Shown here in pieces: positions 31,528 through 43,255 of a stretch of DNA of 64,000 bases. Numbering within the stretch: position 1 is the stretch's first letter; the number at the start of each line of letters is the position of its first letter. Below the pieces are notes generated by a model. That model saw only the letters and a list, made by a program, of their open reading frames with translations. It made no database searches and had not been told where the DNA came from. Origin of the DNA: Isoperla grammatica (taxonomy: Eukaryota > Arthropoda > Insecta > Plecoptera > Perlodidae); NCBI GenBank assembly GCA_945910005.1, contig OX246747.1, positions 8,023,966-8,087,965 of the forward strand. The letters run 5' to 3'. The position numbers and the translations under genes are program-made.

Positions 31528-31861
31528 TTTATTTATTCATTTATTCATTTACTCGTTTATTCATTTACGCATGTTGTTCATTTACTCATGTTGTTCATTT
31601 GTACACTATGACATCACGGCGGTTCAAAGGGTGTGTAGCTAAGTGGCTACATCACCGATGCCATTAACTTTCATAAAAGTATTAAGTTGAAATAACCGAC
31701 AAGTTTCCATATGTGTTCCATTTTGATGGAAGCCATAAGTTACATTTGCATGTCCAGACGCCACAGTCGTGAAAACAGTTCGGGCCGAAAAGGTCCAAAG
31801 TATTCCTAATTTTCCATTAACGAACATTCAAATGATAGCTTGGTATGCCATAGGATATTTG

Positions 31862-32085
31862 GTTACACGTACCTACTTGGTTACATCTCACGCGTAGCTT
31901 CCTGTCTACACGGACTTTAACAATTTTATTTTGGTTACATGTAACTTTGAGGTCACGTGTCGAGTGTAGCCTGCTGTCTACACTGACCTCAAAAATTTTA
32001 TTTTACTTCCATGTAGCTTTGAGGTCACGTGTCGAGTGTAGCCTGCTGTCTACATGGACTTCAAAAATTTTGTTTTGGTTACACG
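31862..32085 (+). repeat. 72-bp tandem repeat, about 3 copies
   Basis: Units share GAGGTCACGTGTCGAGTGTA, GCCTGCTGTCTACA and TCAAAAATTTTATTTT. GAGGTCACGTG recurs 72 bp apart (31949 and 32021), with a diverged third unit to the left. Confidence 0.8.
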
Positions 32086-32090
32086 TTTGG

Positions 32091-32127
32091 CCTGCCCACC
32101 ACGATAAGGTGGCAGTCCCTGGGCAGG
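32091..32127 (-). repeat. Inverted 37-nt 5' hairpin module of SINE A
   Basis: Reads CCTGCCCACCACGATAAGGT then GGCAGTCCCTGGGCAGG, the exact reverse complement of the first 37 nt (P1 to P1') of family A. It is followed directly by plus-strand family A 3' sequence. Confidence 0.88.
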
Positions 32128-32510
32128 ATTTTATTTTCATATTTCACCCACTCATCGTCTCGATTACCCTCGAGATCCGTCTCGGCCCGGGGTAGAATAG
32201 GCCCAGAGTGACTCTGCTAGTCGTAAGAGGCGACGAAAGGAGACCCTGTCCCTTTCCCTCCCACTGTCCCATTGAATATTTCTCCTCCCACTTGGCCCTG
32301 CCTACCCTTGCTGGACTCCCGTATGACGACCCAAGCGACGTAAAATGGATCTGATTTGGATCTGGCTTCATTCTTCATCTTCATCTTTCTCATCTTCATG
32401 ATCACCCGCTCATCGTCTCGATTAGCCATTGTTGCAAAAATATGAGACGTTAAGCCCCATTAATCAAGCGATTACCCTCGATTGCAAAATGTGAGACGTT
32501 AAGTCCAAAT
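32128..32510 (+). repeat. SINE A2 tail split by an A3 insertion
   Basis: The A2 3' end (CATATTTCACCCACTCATCG, then ATTACCCTCGA) is interrupted at 32174-32470 by an A3 copy flanked by the 11-bp duplication ATTACCCTCGA (32163-32173 and 32471-32481). The A2 then ends with GTGAGACGTTAAGTCCAAA and (ATCC)n. Confidence 0.88.
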
Positions 32511-32615
32511 AACCATCCATCCATCCATCAGAATTGTCGGTCGCCAAAACACATTCCATATCGCCCAAATTGCGACAAATCGCCCAATCTGGCAACCCTG
32601 CTTCTAGAAGAAGAA

Positions 32616-32985
32616 CCTGCCCAGGGACTGCCACCTTATCGTGGTGGGCAGGTTTGCGTGCTTTGGTGATCCCGAGAGCTATGCCGGCGGAAGCGTATGC
32701 TTCTGGTAGGGTCACCCAAGCCGGACTGGTCGAGGAGGAGAAGTCAGACGAAGTGCAGTCCACACCCCAATCCCCTTTCCCCCCCACTGTCCCATTGAAT
32801 ATTTCTCCTCCCACTTGGCCCTGCCCTCCTTTGCTGGACTCCCGTATGACGACTCACGCGACGTACAATGGATCTGATTCGGATGTGGCTTTATTCTTCA
32901 TTTCATTATCACCCACTCATCGTCTCGATTAGCCATCGTTGCATAAATATGAGACGTTAAGCCCCATTAATCAATCAATCAATCT
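32616..32985 (+). repeat. SINE-like family A1
   Basis: Full copy from CCTGCCCAGGGACTGCC to GTTAAGCCCCATTAATC with (AATC)n. A small deletion in the TTC-rich segment. No clear target duplication. Confidence 0.9.
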
Positions 32986-33068
32986 TCATCAAACTTTGAT
33001 ATCACAAGATGTGTAATAATAAGGTGTTGTTTCGTACCTCTCATATCCGGCAGGCTCTCCCAGCATTT

Positions 33069-33607
33069 CCTGCCCAGGGACTGCTACCTTAGCGTGGTGG
33101 GCAGGTTTGCGTGCTTTTTTTGATCCCGAGAGCTATGCCGGCGGAAGCGTATGCTTCTGGTAGGGCCAACCTAGCCGGACTGGTCGAGGAGGAAAAGTCA
33201 GACGAAGTGCAGTCCACTACACCAATCCCCCTGCCCAGGGACTTCTACCTTATCGTGGTGGGCAGGTTTGTGTGCTTTGTTGATCCCGAGAGCTATGCCG
33301 GCGGAAGCGTATGCTTCTCGTAGGGCCACCCAAGCCGGACTGGTCGAGGAGGAGAAGTCAGACGAAGTGCAGTCCACATCCCAGTCCCCTTTCCCCCCCA
33401 ATGTCCCATTGAATATTTCTCCTCCCACTTGGCCCTGCCCTCCCTTGCTGGACTCCCGTATGACGACTCACGCGACGTACAATGGATCTGATTCGGATGT
33501 GGCTTTATTCTTCATTATCATCTTTCTCATCTTCATTATCACCCGCTCATCGTCTCGATTAGCCATCGTTGCATAAATATGAGACGTTAAGCCCAAATAT
33601 CTATCAT
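33069..33607 (+). repeat. SINE A dimer sharing one target duplication
   Basis: A partial A copy (33069-33229) stops in its C tract and a second, longer A1 copy (from 33230) follows directly. The pair is flanked by a 14-bp repeat CTCTCCCAGCATTT (33055-33068 and 33608-33621). Either one copy inserted in another, or both were integrated in a single event. Confidence 0.88.
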
Positions 33608-33626
33608 CTCTCCCAGCATTTAAGTG

Positions 33627-33905
33627 CTTCGATGATTCCTGGATTTATGCCGGCGGAAGCGTATGCTTCTGGTAGGGTCACTCTAGCCGGACAGGTCGAA
33701 GAGGAGAAGTCAAACGAAATGCAGTCCAAAACCTCCTCACTCCATTTTCCTCACTCTTCTTCTATCCTCCTCGCCCATCCACTTGTACTTATCATCCAAA
33801 GACCCCCCTACTTCATCTTAATATTTCACCCACTCATCGTCTCGATTAACCTCGTTGGAAACATGTGAGACGTTCAGCTCAAATATTCATCCATCCATCC
33901 ATCCA
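33627..33905 (+). repeat. SINE-like family A2, 5'-truncated and diverged
   Basis: Begins near CTTCGATGATTCCTGGATTT and ends GAGACGTTCAGCTCAAATAT with (ATCC)n. Confidence 0.8.
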
Positions 33906-33954
33906 TCAGAAAAGTCGGTCGCCAAACCACATTCCAAATCGCCCAATCTGGCAA

Positions 33955-34397
33955 CCCTGATTGTCAGCCGAGGCGCGCGTTTTTGAGCGAGTCTGTATTT
34001 CCACTCCTGTAGAAGGTGGAGATGCGGGGCGATCAACAAACGAGATGACGCACAAAGACTCCCAATGGCATAGAAGCCAATCCTGACCCAATTTCGTGTG
34101 AAACAAAGGCAAACACCACCATCAGAAAAAAACGAACGCCCGAGAACCAGTGCTTTCTTCATGCAACATGGCCCAGCCCTCAAAATTAACAATAGAACCG
34201 CGCCGCCCCGCACCTCCACCTTCCACAGCAGTGGGTATACAGACAACGCGCGCCTCGGCTGACAATAGTCAGTCAACGCTAGGCTCTTGAATGAGACGGA
34301 CGTTATAGGGACTCGTGATCATGCCAGATGCAATTCTGGCTTCGGCGTGCACCAATATACTTATACAAACGGCGGAATATCCCGGATAACAACAAAT

Positions 34398-34400
<3 letters not shown>
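33955..34400 (+). repeat. Repeat C, foldback copy
   Basis: The left arm (33957-34030: GTCAGCCGAGGCGCGCG, CCACTCCTGTAGAAGGTGGA, TGCGGGGCG) is the reverse complement of the right arm (34200-34268: CGCCCCGCACCTCCACC, ACAACGCGCGCCTCGGCTGA). A spacer of about 170 bp contains GACCCAATTTCGTGTGAAAC. Foldback ends suggest that repeat C is a DNA element with long inverted repeats, usually present as one arm only. Confidence 0.8.

Positions 34401-34470
<70 letters not shown>
34398..34470. repeat. (TA)n microsatellite in repeat C
   Basis: About 70 bp of TA. The same position in other C copies holds a short TA tract (24957-24972 and 12089-12102), so this is local expansion. From 34471 to 35592 nothing is recognised. 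Confidence 0.95.
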
Positions 34471-34473
<3 letters not shown>

Positions 34474-35592
34474 CAGTTTTCAAGTTTTCGCAGACATAAA
34501 AAAACCTGATTACATAATTTCAAGCCGTTTAACGCTGTTTAACGCAATCATGAAATATACATATAATTCCTAAAAAAGTGTTTTTTCCCTATAAGATGAC
34601 TTTTGTTGTGACCTGTTATCATGATTAACAGGTAAGATAATGCAAGGCTCGCCGATCGAAGGTAATTACTGTCGAGGCGAGAGATTGAGAGAGAGATTGA
34701 GGCGAGATTGGTACAAACGCTACCCGAGCCTATATGCCCTCGGTCCTGTACAACAGCGAAATAAACGGACTGTACGCGCAGTCTTCCCGAACTTTGATTC
34801 CTAAGTTGGCCGCCACGCTGCGCCATCATGCGTAGCGGTGGCGCGCTCACCGGCCATGCACGCTGCACGGTGCCTAGATCAGATTGTATTCTTGCAGCGA
34901 GCGCATCAGTGTTGTCTTGACCGCGGACGGAGCAGCACCAGGCTTGCATCCTAAGCCAGTCTTTATGTAGATAGTCTTCTTTGTGACATGTTCCGTGAAC
35001 TTGTGGACGAGTGATTATTTTTTGTTTTATAATTGAACTTGTGGACGAGTGATTATTTTTTGTTTTATAATTGGTTATAGATTTGGATCGACATGATTAA
35101 TGTAGAGTGTGCTCAAGTCAAGGTATTCCTACTCAGGTCAGTGATTTCCAACCAACAATAGGTCATTGTTTTAGTACCTACTTAAGAGCCTTGTATTTAT
35201 TCTCTTGCTTGCGTAGCAGTCCTTCCCTATATCAGTCTGTATTCTAGCAGCAAGTGCATCATTCTTCATAACTTAGCCCCCCCCCCAGGCCATGTACAAC
35301 TGTCAAATGCCTTTTTAGTTGCGTTTGGGGGCAGCTACACAAACTACGTGTCGGGCGCGCCCTGCTGCGCACTATCTGATAGAAAATCACAAAACTCCCA
35401 GTGAGGCCCCCATCAATTACATATTATAAAGTTTATTCGTTGGAAATCATTCTATTGTGTGCATTCAACTAATCACCGGTCTCCCGCTTTCACGTTCCGA
35501 AGTAACTGTTGAAGAACTTACTGTAGTAACTGAAGAATCAGTGTTAATTTTTCTCTTTACCTTTTTTTGTGGACTTTTCTCCGTATTTTTTT

Positions 35593-35769
35593 TTATGTTT
35601 GCTTGCTCTTCTTCTGTTGCCGCTGGTCGAGTGAGCCGGCAGCAGGTTCATTTGGTTGATGATGAGATATCGCAGCTAGGGGAGCTGCGACATCACCAGC
35701 GTCTGGTTCTGAGTGCTGATCATCATTTGCGGAATCTGATTCTACTGGAACTGGCCTGCGGGTTATCAC
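35593..35769 (-). CDS. Candidate terminal exon, unknown acidic protein
   Basis: After a GTTTTGGTTACAG acceptor the frame reads VITRRPVPVESDSANDDQHS, EPDAGDVAAPLAAISHHQPN and EPAAGSLDQRQQKKSKQT to a TAA at 35593-35595. It is acidic, then basic at the end, hydrophilic, and looks like the disordered C-terminus of a nuclear protein. No upstream exon found. From 35770 to 36361 there is no other recognised feature. Confidence 0.35.
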   Translation of the reverse strand: MITRRPVPVESDSANDDQHSEPDAGDVAAPLAAISHHQPNEPAAGSLDQRQQKKSKQT

Positions 35770-36361
35770 CTGTAACCAAAACGCAAAACATGGTCACAAC
35801 GTTAACCTTGAACTCTGTGTTACAGACAGTTTTCAAAATCAGTGCACCACATGTAAATGTTTTATCATTTTATTTTTACATCATTAACACAGAGGAAGAG
35901 GAACTAAAACATAGGCGGAGGAAGGCGGGTTGTTTGTGTACATGAAGTGTATTTTAGTGTGTGTTCTACCCATCTTACCGTGCATAGTGTAATCACACTG
36001 TGTTATAGTTGTAGGTTCTTTATTAATGAGTTGTCAATCAATACACAAGCACAAGTGACGTAGGCTAGCCGACATGTTGCTACCTGATTGCGTCCCCTGG
36101 TGCACGCTGTGCTGCCAACGTCATACACTCAAGACTAAAGTCAGTGTTGACAACTTATGGTTCTTGTTGCCAACTTCACATTATTACATCTTTCCCCCAG
36201 TGCGGGACAGCAGTGTATGAACAATACCTAGTTTAGAGACAGCGTACTTTGCCTTGGTAAGCCCTACAGATTGAATAAAATATTGTAACCATAAGCGTAG
36301 TATTTTGATTAAAATTCGATAATTAGTAATAAAATTAATTAGTTAAATAATACATACTGAT

Positions 36362-36579
36362 TATAATATGTCACATTTTAGAGCATTCAATGTGTAGGGC
36401 TTACTAAACCACAGTGCGCTGTTGATTCCGATTTTCGATTTTCAATCTGACCCCATTTCGTGTGAAACCAAGGCAAGGCATGGCCCAGCCCTCAAAATTA
36501 ACAAGAGTACCGCGCCGCCCCGCACCTCCACCTACTATAGGAGTGGGTATACAGACAACGCGCGCCTCGGCTGACAATA
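36362..36579 (+). repeat. Repeat D, then repeat C (left part of interrupted copy)
   Basis: Repeat D (TTAGAGCATTCAATGTGTA) at 36362-36445 leads into repeat C (CTGACCCCATTTCGTGTGAA to CTCGGCTGACAATA). Repeat C is cut by the DNA transposon at 36580 and resumes at 38682. Confidence 0.8.
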
Positions 36580-38681
36580 CGTCGTGTTAGTACTTATTTC
36601 GTCCATATCCACTTTTCACTTTTTTTTAGTTGTTATGGTATTGCATATTGTCAATGCGTATTTAATCCATTTCCGCAACCTCTGGGTGAAATTTTCTATT
36701 ATTGCCGATTATCTCGGTGCTTATTTGATCCATATCCACGAGGTTGGAATAAATGTCAGTGCTTATTTGAGCCATATCCACATGCACCAATCAGAACCGC
36801 GGGATTGATCGGCCGGCCACTACGAACAGTTGCGATGGCATTCAGAGGATTTTGCATTCGTGTGTTCTGCGTTGTGAGCTTGCTGACAGCCGATTTGGCA
36901 AGGTGTTTATTACTTATTATTCCAATATCTGAGTTCATCTCCAGCACCGGACTTGCCCAAGGAACTGGATTTCAGATGACGAGTTTTCTTTTTGATATTT
37001 CTGGGCCTAGGCTATGTAAGTTATTGAGCTTGTTCATAAACAAATTTTATATTAACCCTAGATATAGAACCTAGGCCTACTGACTAGGCCTGACCAGTGC
37101 CCGAAGTGGAAATATAAAGTTGGCGGGATGAACAGTAGTATAGGCAGTCATACAAATAGTATTATGCCTGCACAAGTAAACTGTGAGGCGGGTGGAAGGG
37201 GGAGGTCCGTAATCATCGTCAAAAAATTTACTTGAAGGAGAATACGGGCACAATATTAACATGTTTTATTTGAATTGTACTTACGGAAATGTGATAAAAT
37301 TCTAATATAAGTTCTATAAATATATAACTGTACTCTTCTCATCAGTAATTGCCCGGACTGCGGAAGGGATTGCGAGTGGGCTGAGTATGTATAGGCAATC
37401 CGTTATGAGAGTAGCGATCATTGCTGGGGTGGACCGTGGAGAGTGGTGGGGGGGGGGGGGGGGGGGGGTGACGTGTGATTCGTTCTACAAACGTCTCATC
37501 CACGTGTCATAATTATCCAATCGAAGAATGAGAGAAGCAATTTTTAGAGTATGATTTTAATTCAAATCATTCCGCTTGTTAATATTGTTAATAATAAGCG
37601 GGGATAATAACCTTTGGAATTTTGTGTGTACTCGTACTTGTAATTACTTGTTTGTAAGCCAAAACTTTGAAATCGTTTTATTAATAAAAACAAATTTGTA
37701 ATCAGATCATTAATTTTCTTGTGTAGTTCTTTGCCATGTAATATTGTAATATTACATTGCAAGCAATTAAACCCAGTCGAGGTAGTTCCTTCTCCTCGTG
37801 GTGACCGGTGCCTGCAACGAGGGTGTTGTGTATAATAATATCTCACTCATAATTTCCTTCTCTTTTTTCCTTTGCTGATGTCCAAATGGCAACCTAACCC
37901 CTACCCCTGTCGCACCCTATCCTTTTCACTGACAGTTATATGCGACGTGTGTTCATAGTTTCTGAGCCAGGATCGTTGTCTTTTTTGTAGCTGCACAGGT
38001 CCACCACTGGCCCTTCCTCGTGGTGTGAGTTCTTTCCTCTTTGCTTATTCTCAACGTGTCCCAGTAAAATCCTAGGAATGTCCATAATGTTCCTCGCCTA
38101 CGCTAAAATGACAATAACTATGTTTCCAAGAAGTGCCTTGTAAAGGAACCTAATCAATCGCCTAACGATTACAGCATCTTTATCAGTGTATATTGTAATT
38201 ATAACAAATGTTTTGGTTTTTGTTGGCATATTAAAGCATTTTTGTAATTTTTGTATTTTTTTTTTTAAATTTATTTTTATAAGCTTAAACATTAATAAAT
38301 TGATAAAAAAATTATTTTTATGCCAAATCAAGTTCCCTGTACTTCTAAGTCATCAAATATATAAATCATTATCCAAGGTACACCTTATACGATCAAAATA
38401 AGAGTAAAGTGGATATGGACGAAATAAGCACTAAAAATGTATTCATTTTTGTCAGGAGCTGTAGTCCATATCCAACAATGAGTGCCCTGTTCTGGGGGAA
38501 ATACAAAAGCCAAATGTTTTGTTATTATGAAAATACTTAAACTATATCCATACTTGAACAATAGAATTCAAAAATGGTGGATACCTTGTAACAGATAAAA
38601 ATACAAGCAGTTTTACATTCAAACCCCGTTTTCTCCGTCTGCGAAAAAGCGGATATGGACGAAATAAGTACTCACACGACG
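36580..38681. mobile_element. 2.1-kb DNA transposon with inverted ends, probably non-autonomous
   Basis: Ends are near-perfect inverted repeats of about 35 bp: CGTCGTGTTAGTACTTATTT on the left and, reversed, CGTCGTGTGAGTACTTATTT on the right, each followed by CGTCCATATCCRCTT. It lies in repeat C between a 4-bp duplication AATA (36576-36579 and 38682-38685); joining the flanks restores GACAATAGTCAG as in other copies. Sub-terminal copies of GTGCTTATTTGA-x-CCATATCCAC (near 36718 and 36755) and, inverted, of GTGGATATGGACGAAATAAG (near 38408) are additional repeat motifs. I find no transposase. A 22-nt G run (about 37448-37469) and a diverged B repeat lie inside. Confidence 0.85.
37775..37905 (+). 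repeat. SINE-like family B, diverged fragment
   Basis: CAGTCGAGGTAGTTCC, TCCTCGTGGTGACCGGTGCC and GATGTCCAAATGGCAACC align with the start, hairpin and J4/2-like part of the B copies at 28116 and 54271. It lies inside the 2.1-kb transposon. Confidence 0.65.
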
Positions 38682-38810
38682 AATAGTCAGTCGACGTTAG
38701 GCTCTTGAATGACTAGGACGTGACAGGGACTCGTGAACATGCCAGATGCAATTCTGGCGAATCGTCGAGCAATGGGTGACAGACTTCGGTCTGCACCAAT
38801 ATACTCACAC
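38682..38810 (+). repeat. Repeat C (right part of interrupted copy)
   Basis: AATAGTCAGTCGACGTTAGG to GGTCTGCACCAATATACTC, continuing the copy that ends at 36579. Contains the small stem-loop GCCAG-ATGCAATT-CTGGC. Confidence 0.85.
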
Positions 38811-38844
38811 TATCTATTACTTAGCTATGTTGCGTCATTTGCGG

Positions 38845-39345
38845 GCAACAAATATGATAATGAAAGAAGAAAGTTAAATTTAAAACCCTCACTTAAAGAC
38901 AACTTATCAGACGAATCCAAAGTAATCAATTATTTCCTGCCCAGGGACTGCTACCTTATCGTGGTGGGCAGGTTTGCGTGCTTTGTTGATCCCGAGAGCT
39001 ATGCCGGCGGAAGCGTTTGCTTCTGGTAGGGCCACCCTAGCCGGACCGGTCGAGGAGGAGAAGTCAGACGAAGTGCAGTCCACACCCCAATTCCCTTTCC
39101 TCCCCTTTCCTTCAAACAGCCCTATATTTCATCTTCATATATCACCCACTCATTGTCTCGATTAGCCCCGTTGCAAAAACATGAGACGTTAAGCCCAAAT
39201 ATCATCATCAATAACATAATTCGTTTTCTGCAAGATAATCGTTTTTTATCACTTATGTAATCGAAAATTGATCAATATTAAATAAAATAGGCACTGATAA
39301 CCTTGCTGTTTTGTGCCTTCAAACTCCAAGAATAATAATTAATCC
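38845..39345 (+). pseudogene. LINE-I 3' end split by a SINE A2
   Basis: Matches the 3' end of the LINE at 41640-42300: AAATATGATAATGAAAGAAG, the encoded DNLSDESKxI, and the 3' UTR AATAGGCACTGATAACC, TTTTGTGCCTT and (AAT)n. A SINE A2 (38936-39210) interrupts it. Confidence 0.82.
38936..39210 (+). repeat. SINE-like family A2 in LINE-I
   Basis: Begins CCTGCCCAGGGACTGC and ends GTTAAGCCCAAATATC with (ATC)n. Core pairings intact. Younger than the LINE fragment it splits. Confidence 0.9.
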
Positions 39346-39348
39346 ACC

Positions 39349-39555
39349 GAGATTTCTCTTCCCACTTGGCCCTGCCCACCCTTGTCGGATCCCGTATGAC
39401 GACCCACGCAACGTACAATGGATCTGATTCGGATGTGGCTTTATTCTTCATCATCATCTTCTCATCTTCATTATCACCCGCTCATCGTCTCGATTAGCCA
39501 TTGTTGCACAAATAGAAGACGTTTAGCCCCATTAATCAATCATGAATCAATCAAC
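39349..39555 (+). repeat. SINE A, middle module and tail only
   Basis: GATTTCTCTTCCCACTTGGC through GTACAATGGATCTGATTCGG to GACGTTTAGCCCCATTAATC. Lacks the 5' half. Confidence 0.85.
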
Positions 39556-39664
39556 TAACCAAGTACAGGTCGCATTCCTGACTCTAGAACAACACACATT
39601 TATTTCATATAATATGTTCCTCTGAATGTTATCCTGCCCAGGGACTGCCACCTTATCGTGGTGG

Positions 39665-41159
<1,495 letters not shown>

Positions 41160-41633
41160 CGTGGTGGGCAGGTTTGCGTGCTTTAATGATTCCTGGAGCT
41201 ATGCCGGCGGAAGCGTATGCTTCTGGTAGGGCCACCCAAGCCGGACTGGTCGAGGAGGAGAAGTCTGACGAAGTGCAGTCCACACCCCAATCCCCTTTCC
41301 CCCCCACTGTCCCATTGAATATTTCTCCTCCCACTTGGCCCTGCCCTCCCTTGCTGGACTCCCGTATGACGACTCACGCGACGTACAATGGATCTGATTC
41401 GGATGTGGCTTTATTCTTCATCATCATCTTTCTCATCTTCATTATCACCCGCTCATCGTCTCGATTAGCCATCGTTGCATAAATATGAGACGTTAAGCCC
41501 CATTAATCAATCAATCATCTGAATGTTATGTTGTTACCCCACCAACAGTTAAATGACTTGCAGTCAATTCAGCACAGTGTATTACATCATTGATTCTAGC
41601 TTCAAATAATTCGTTCTCATATCCGACACCCCC

Positions 41634-42300
41634 ATGAGTTACTTAGCTATCAAGAAAGAGTCCGTGCTCACGATAACATGCTTGCAAATATTGGTGTATG
41701 TGGGCCCGTCTTGCCGTCCGCCGCTTTCAGGCATTGTGGGCAACGAGGTGGCCGACAAGTGCGCCAAAGCTGCCTGCACCAAGCGACCTACAGACTGTAA
41801 ATTAGTCCTCGCATCTGACCTAAAAGTTTTCCTACGGCACCGTTTAAAGAAAGAATTGAACGATAGTTGGAAAAATGTATCTTGTAATAAACTAAGGGCG
41901 ATTAAAGACACCATATCGCCTTGGTTTTCTTCTAGACGATCTTGCCGTCGCGAAGAAGTAGTCTTGACCCGTCTCCGTATCGGCCATACATACCTTACCC
42001 AAGGCTACTTACTACGAAACGAACCTGCCCCAGTATGTGATGAATGTAATGTTATTCTGACTGTAAAACACATTCTAATTGAATGTAACAAATATGATAA
42101 TGAAAGAAGAAAGTTTAAATTGAAACCCTCACTTAAAGACAACTTATCAGACGAATCTAAATTAATCGATAACATATTTCGTTTTTTGCAAGATAATCGT
42201 TTACTATCACTTATGTAATCGAACATAATGATCAATATTAAAATAACATAGGCACTGATAACCTTGCTGTTTTGTGCCTTAAAACTCTAATAATAATAAT
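41634..42300 (+). pseudogene. LINE-I, RNase H end and C-terminus (5'-truncated)
   Basis: The frame has the end of an RNase H domain (GIVGNEVADKCAKAACTKRP) and the C-terminal region RRSCRREEVVLTRLRIGHTY, then LLRNEPAPVCDECN and LTVKHILIECNKY (a conserved Cys/His block of RNase H-carrying LINEs). It ends at 42218. The 3' UTR has GGCACTGATAACCTTGCTG and a (TAA)n tail to 42300, as in I-type elements. The RT is missing. A related copy is at 48944-49617. Confidence 0.85.
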
Positions 42301-42304
42301 AAAA

Positions 42305-42975
42305 TAATCCAGTGTTGTTGCAGTTGACAGGTATTCTCCTGGAAGTCTGAGAGTAGTTCCATAAACCAATTTAACCGGTCGACACATGTGAGTAGGTAAC
42401 GGAATCCCGCTGACTCGGGGAGAGGACCAACAAGATCAATGTGGACATGGTCAAACCGAGCGTCGGGGACGTCAAAATGCTCAACGGGCGCAGAGACGTG
42501 GCGAGTGACCTTCGATCGCTGACAAGTTATGCATGCCCGGGCCCACTCTCTGCAGTCTCTTCTCATTGACGGCCAGACGTAGCTCCTGGAGACAAGGCGA
42601 ACGGAGGCCGCAACACCTGGATGGGACAGGCTGTGAAGGCTGTCAAACACCCGACGTCGAAGGTTCGCTGGCACGAAGGGCCGTTCTACCGGCGTGGCCG
42701 TGTCACAATGGATCGTGAGGTTTGTCCTAGCGAGGCTCCTACATTTTAGTTGAAGTGCAGTGTCTGAGAGAAGAAGTGCCCGAAGGTCAGAATCGGTCTT
42801 CTGTTCTCGAGCAATTGCCACGTAATCCACTGGAGCCGCATATCGCCGCCACTCTGGACAGAGCGTTTGCGACGACATTCTCCTTGCCAGGAACATGGCG
42901 AATACGTTTCAGGGAATGCTTCATTAAATTTAACTGGTGAATGTTGCTGGCATCGTTTTTTTGAATATGCACCGA
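42305..42975 (-). pseudogene. Ty3/gypsy RNase H end and integrase fragment
   Basis: The minus strand reads IRHVPGKENVVANALSRV (RNase H/connection end), then LSHPGVAASVRLVSRSYVWP and CREWARACITCQRSK (integrase zinc domain HHCC) and FDHVHIDLVGPLPESAGFRY (first catalytic Asp of the integrase core). One frame change lies near 42900. It sits between two LINE-I fragments and has no LTR. A third, separate gypsy lineage in this window. Confidence 0.8.
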
Positions 42976-42984
42976 CTCCTTGAG

Positions 42985-43255
42985 CTCTCTTCAGGCACTT
43001 TCAGAAGTATATGCTAGGCACCCATTGATTGTTAAAATTCAAACAATTTTATCAAAACTTTTAACCAAACGTAAGACCATAGTTTTTTGTTGGGTTCCTG
43101 GTCAAGCAGGCATTCTTGGTAACAAGGTGGCAGATCGATGTGCTAAAGAAGCCTGTCCCACTGACATATCTGCGGACCTGAAAGCGTCTTTTTAACTAAA
43201 TTTTGAGAAGCTATAGCATGACGAGGGGCAGAACATACGAAACAACAAACTTGAC
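42985..43255 (+). pseudogene. LINE-I RNase H fragment with deletion
   Basis: LSEVYARHPLIVKIQTILSK, then FCWVPGQAGILGNKVADRCA (RNase H motif WVPGH-like, His to Gln). A deletion removes the DCQLV segment found in the copy at 48944, and the frame ends at 43195. Its 3' edge forms the border of the gypsy element. Confidence 0.8.

Noticed and set aside
34548..34949. A 133-residue minus-strand ORF
   Set aside because: No recognisable domain, unusual composition, no splice signals; left unannotated.
35457..35945. A 162-residue plus-strand ORF with a hydrophobic stretch
   Set aside because: The hydrophobic run translates a T-rich tract; the minus strand of the same region gives a better exon with a splice acceptor.
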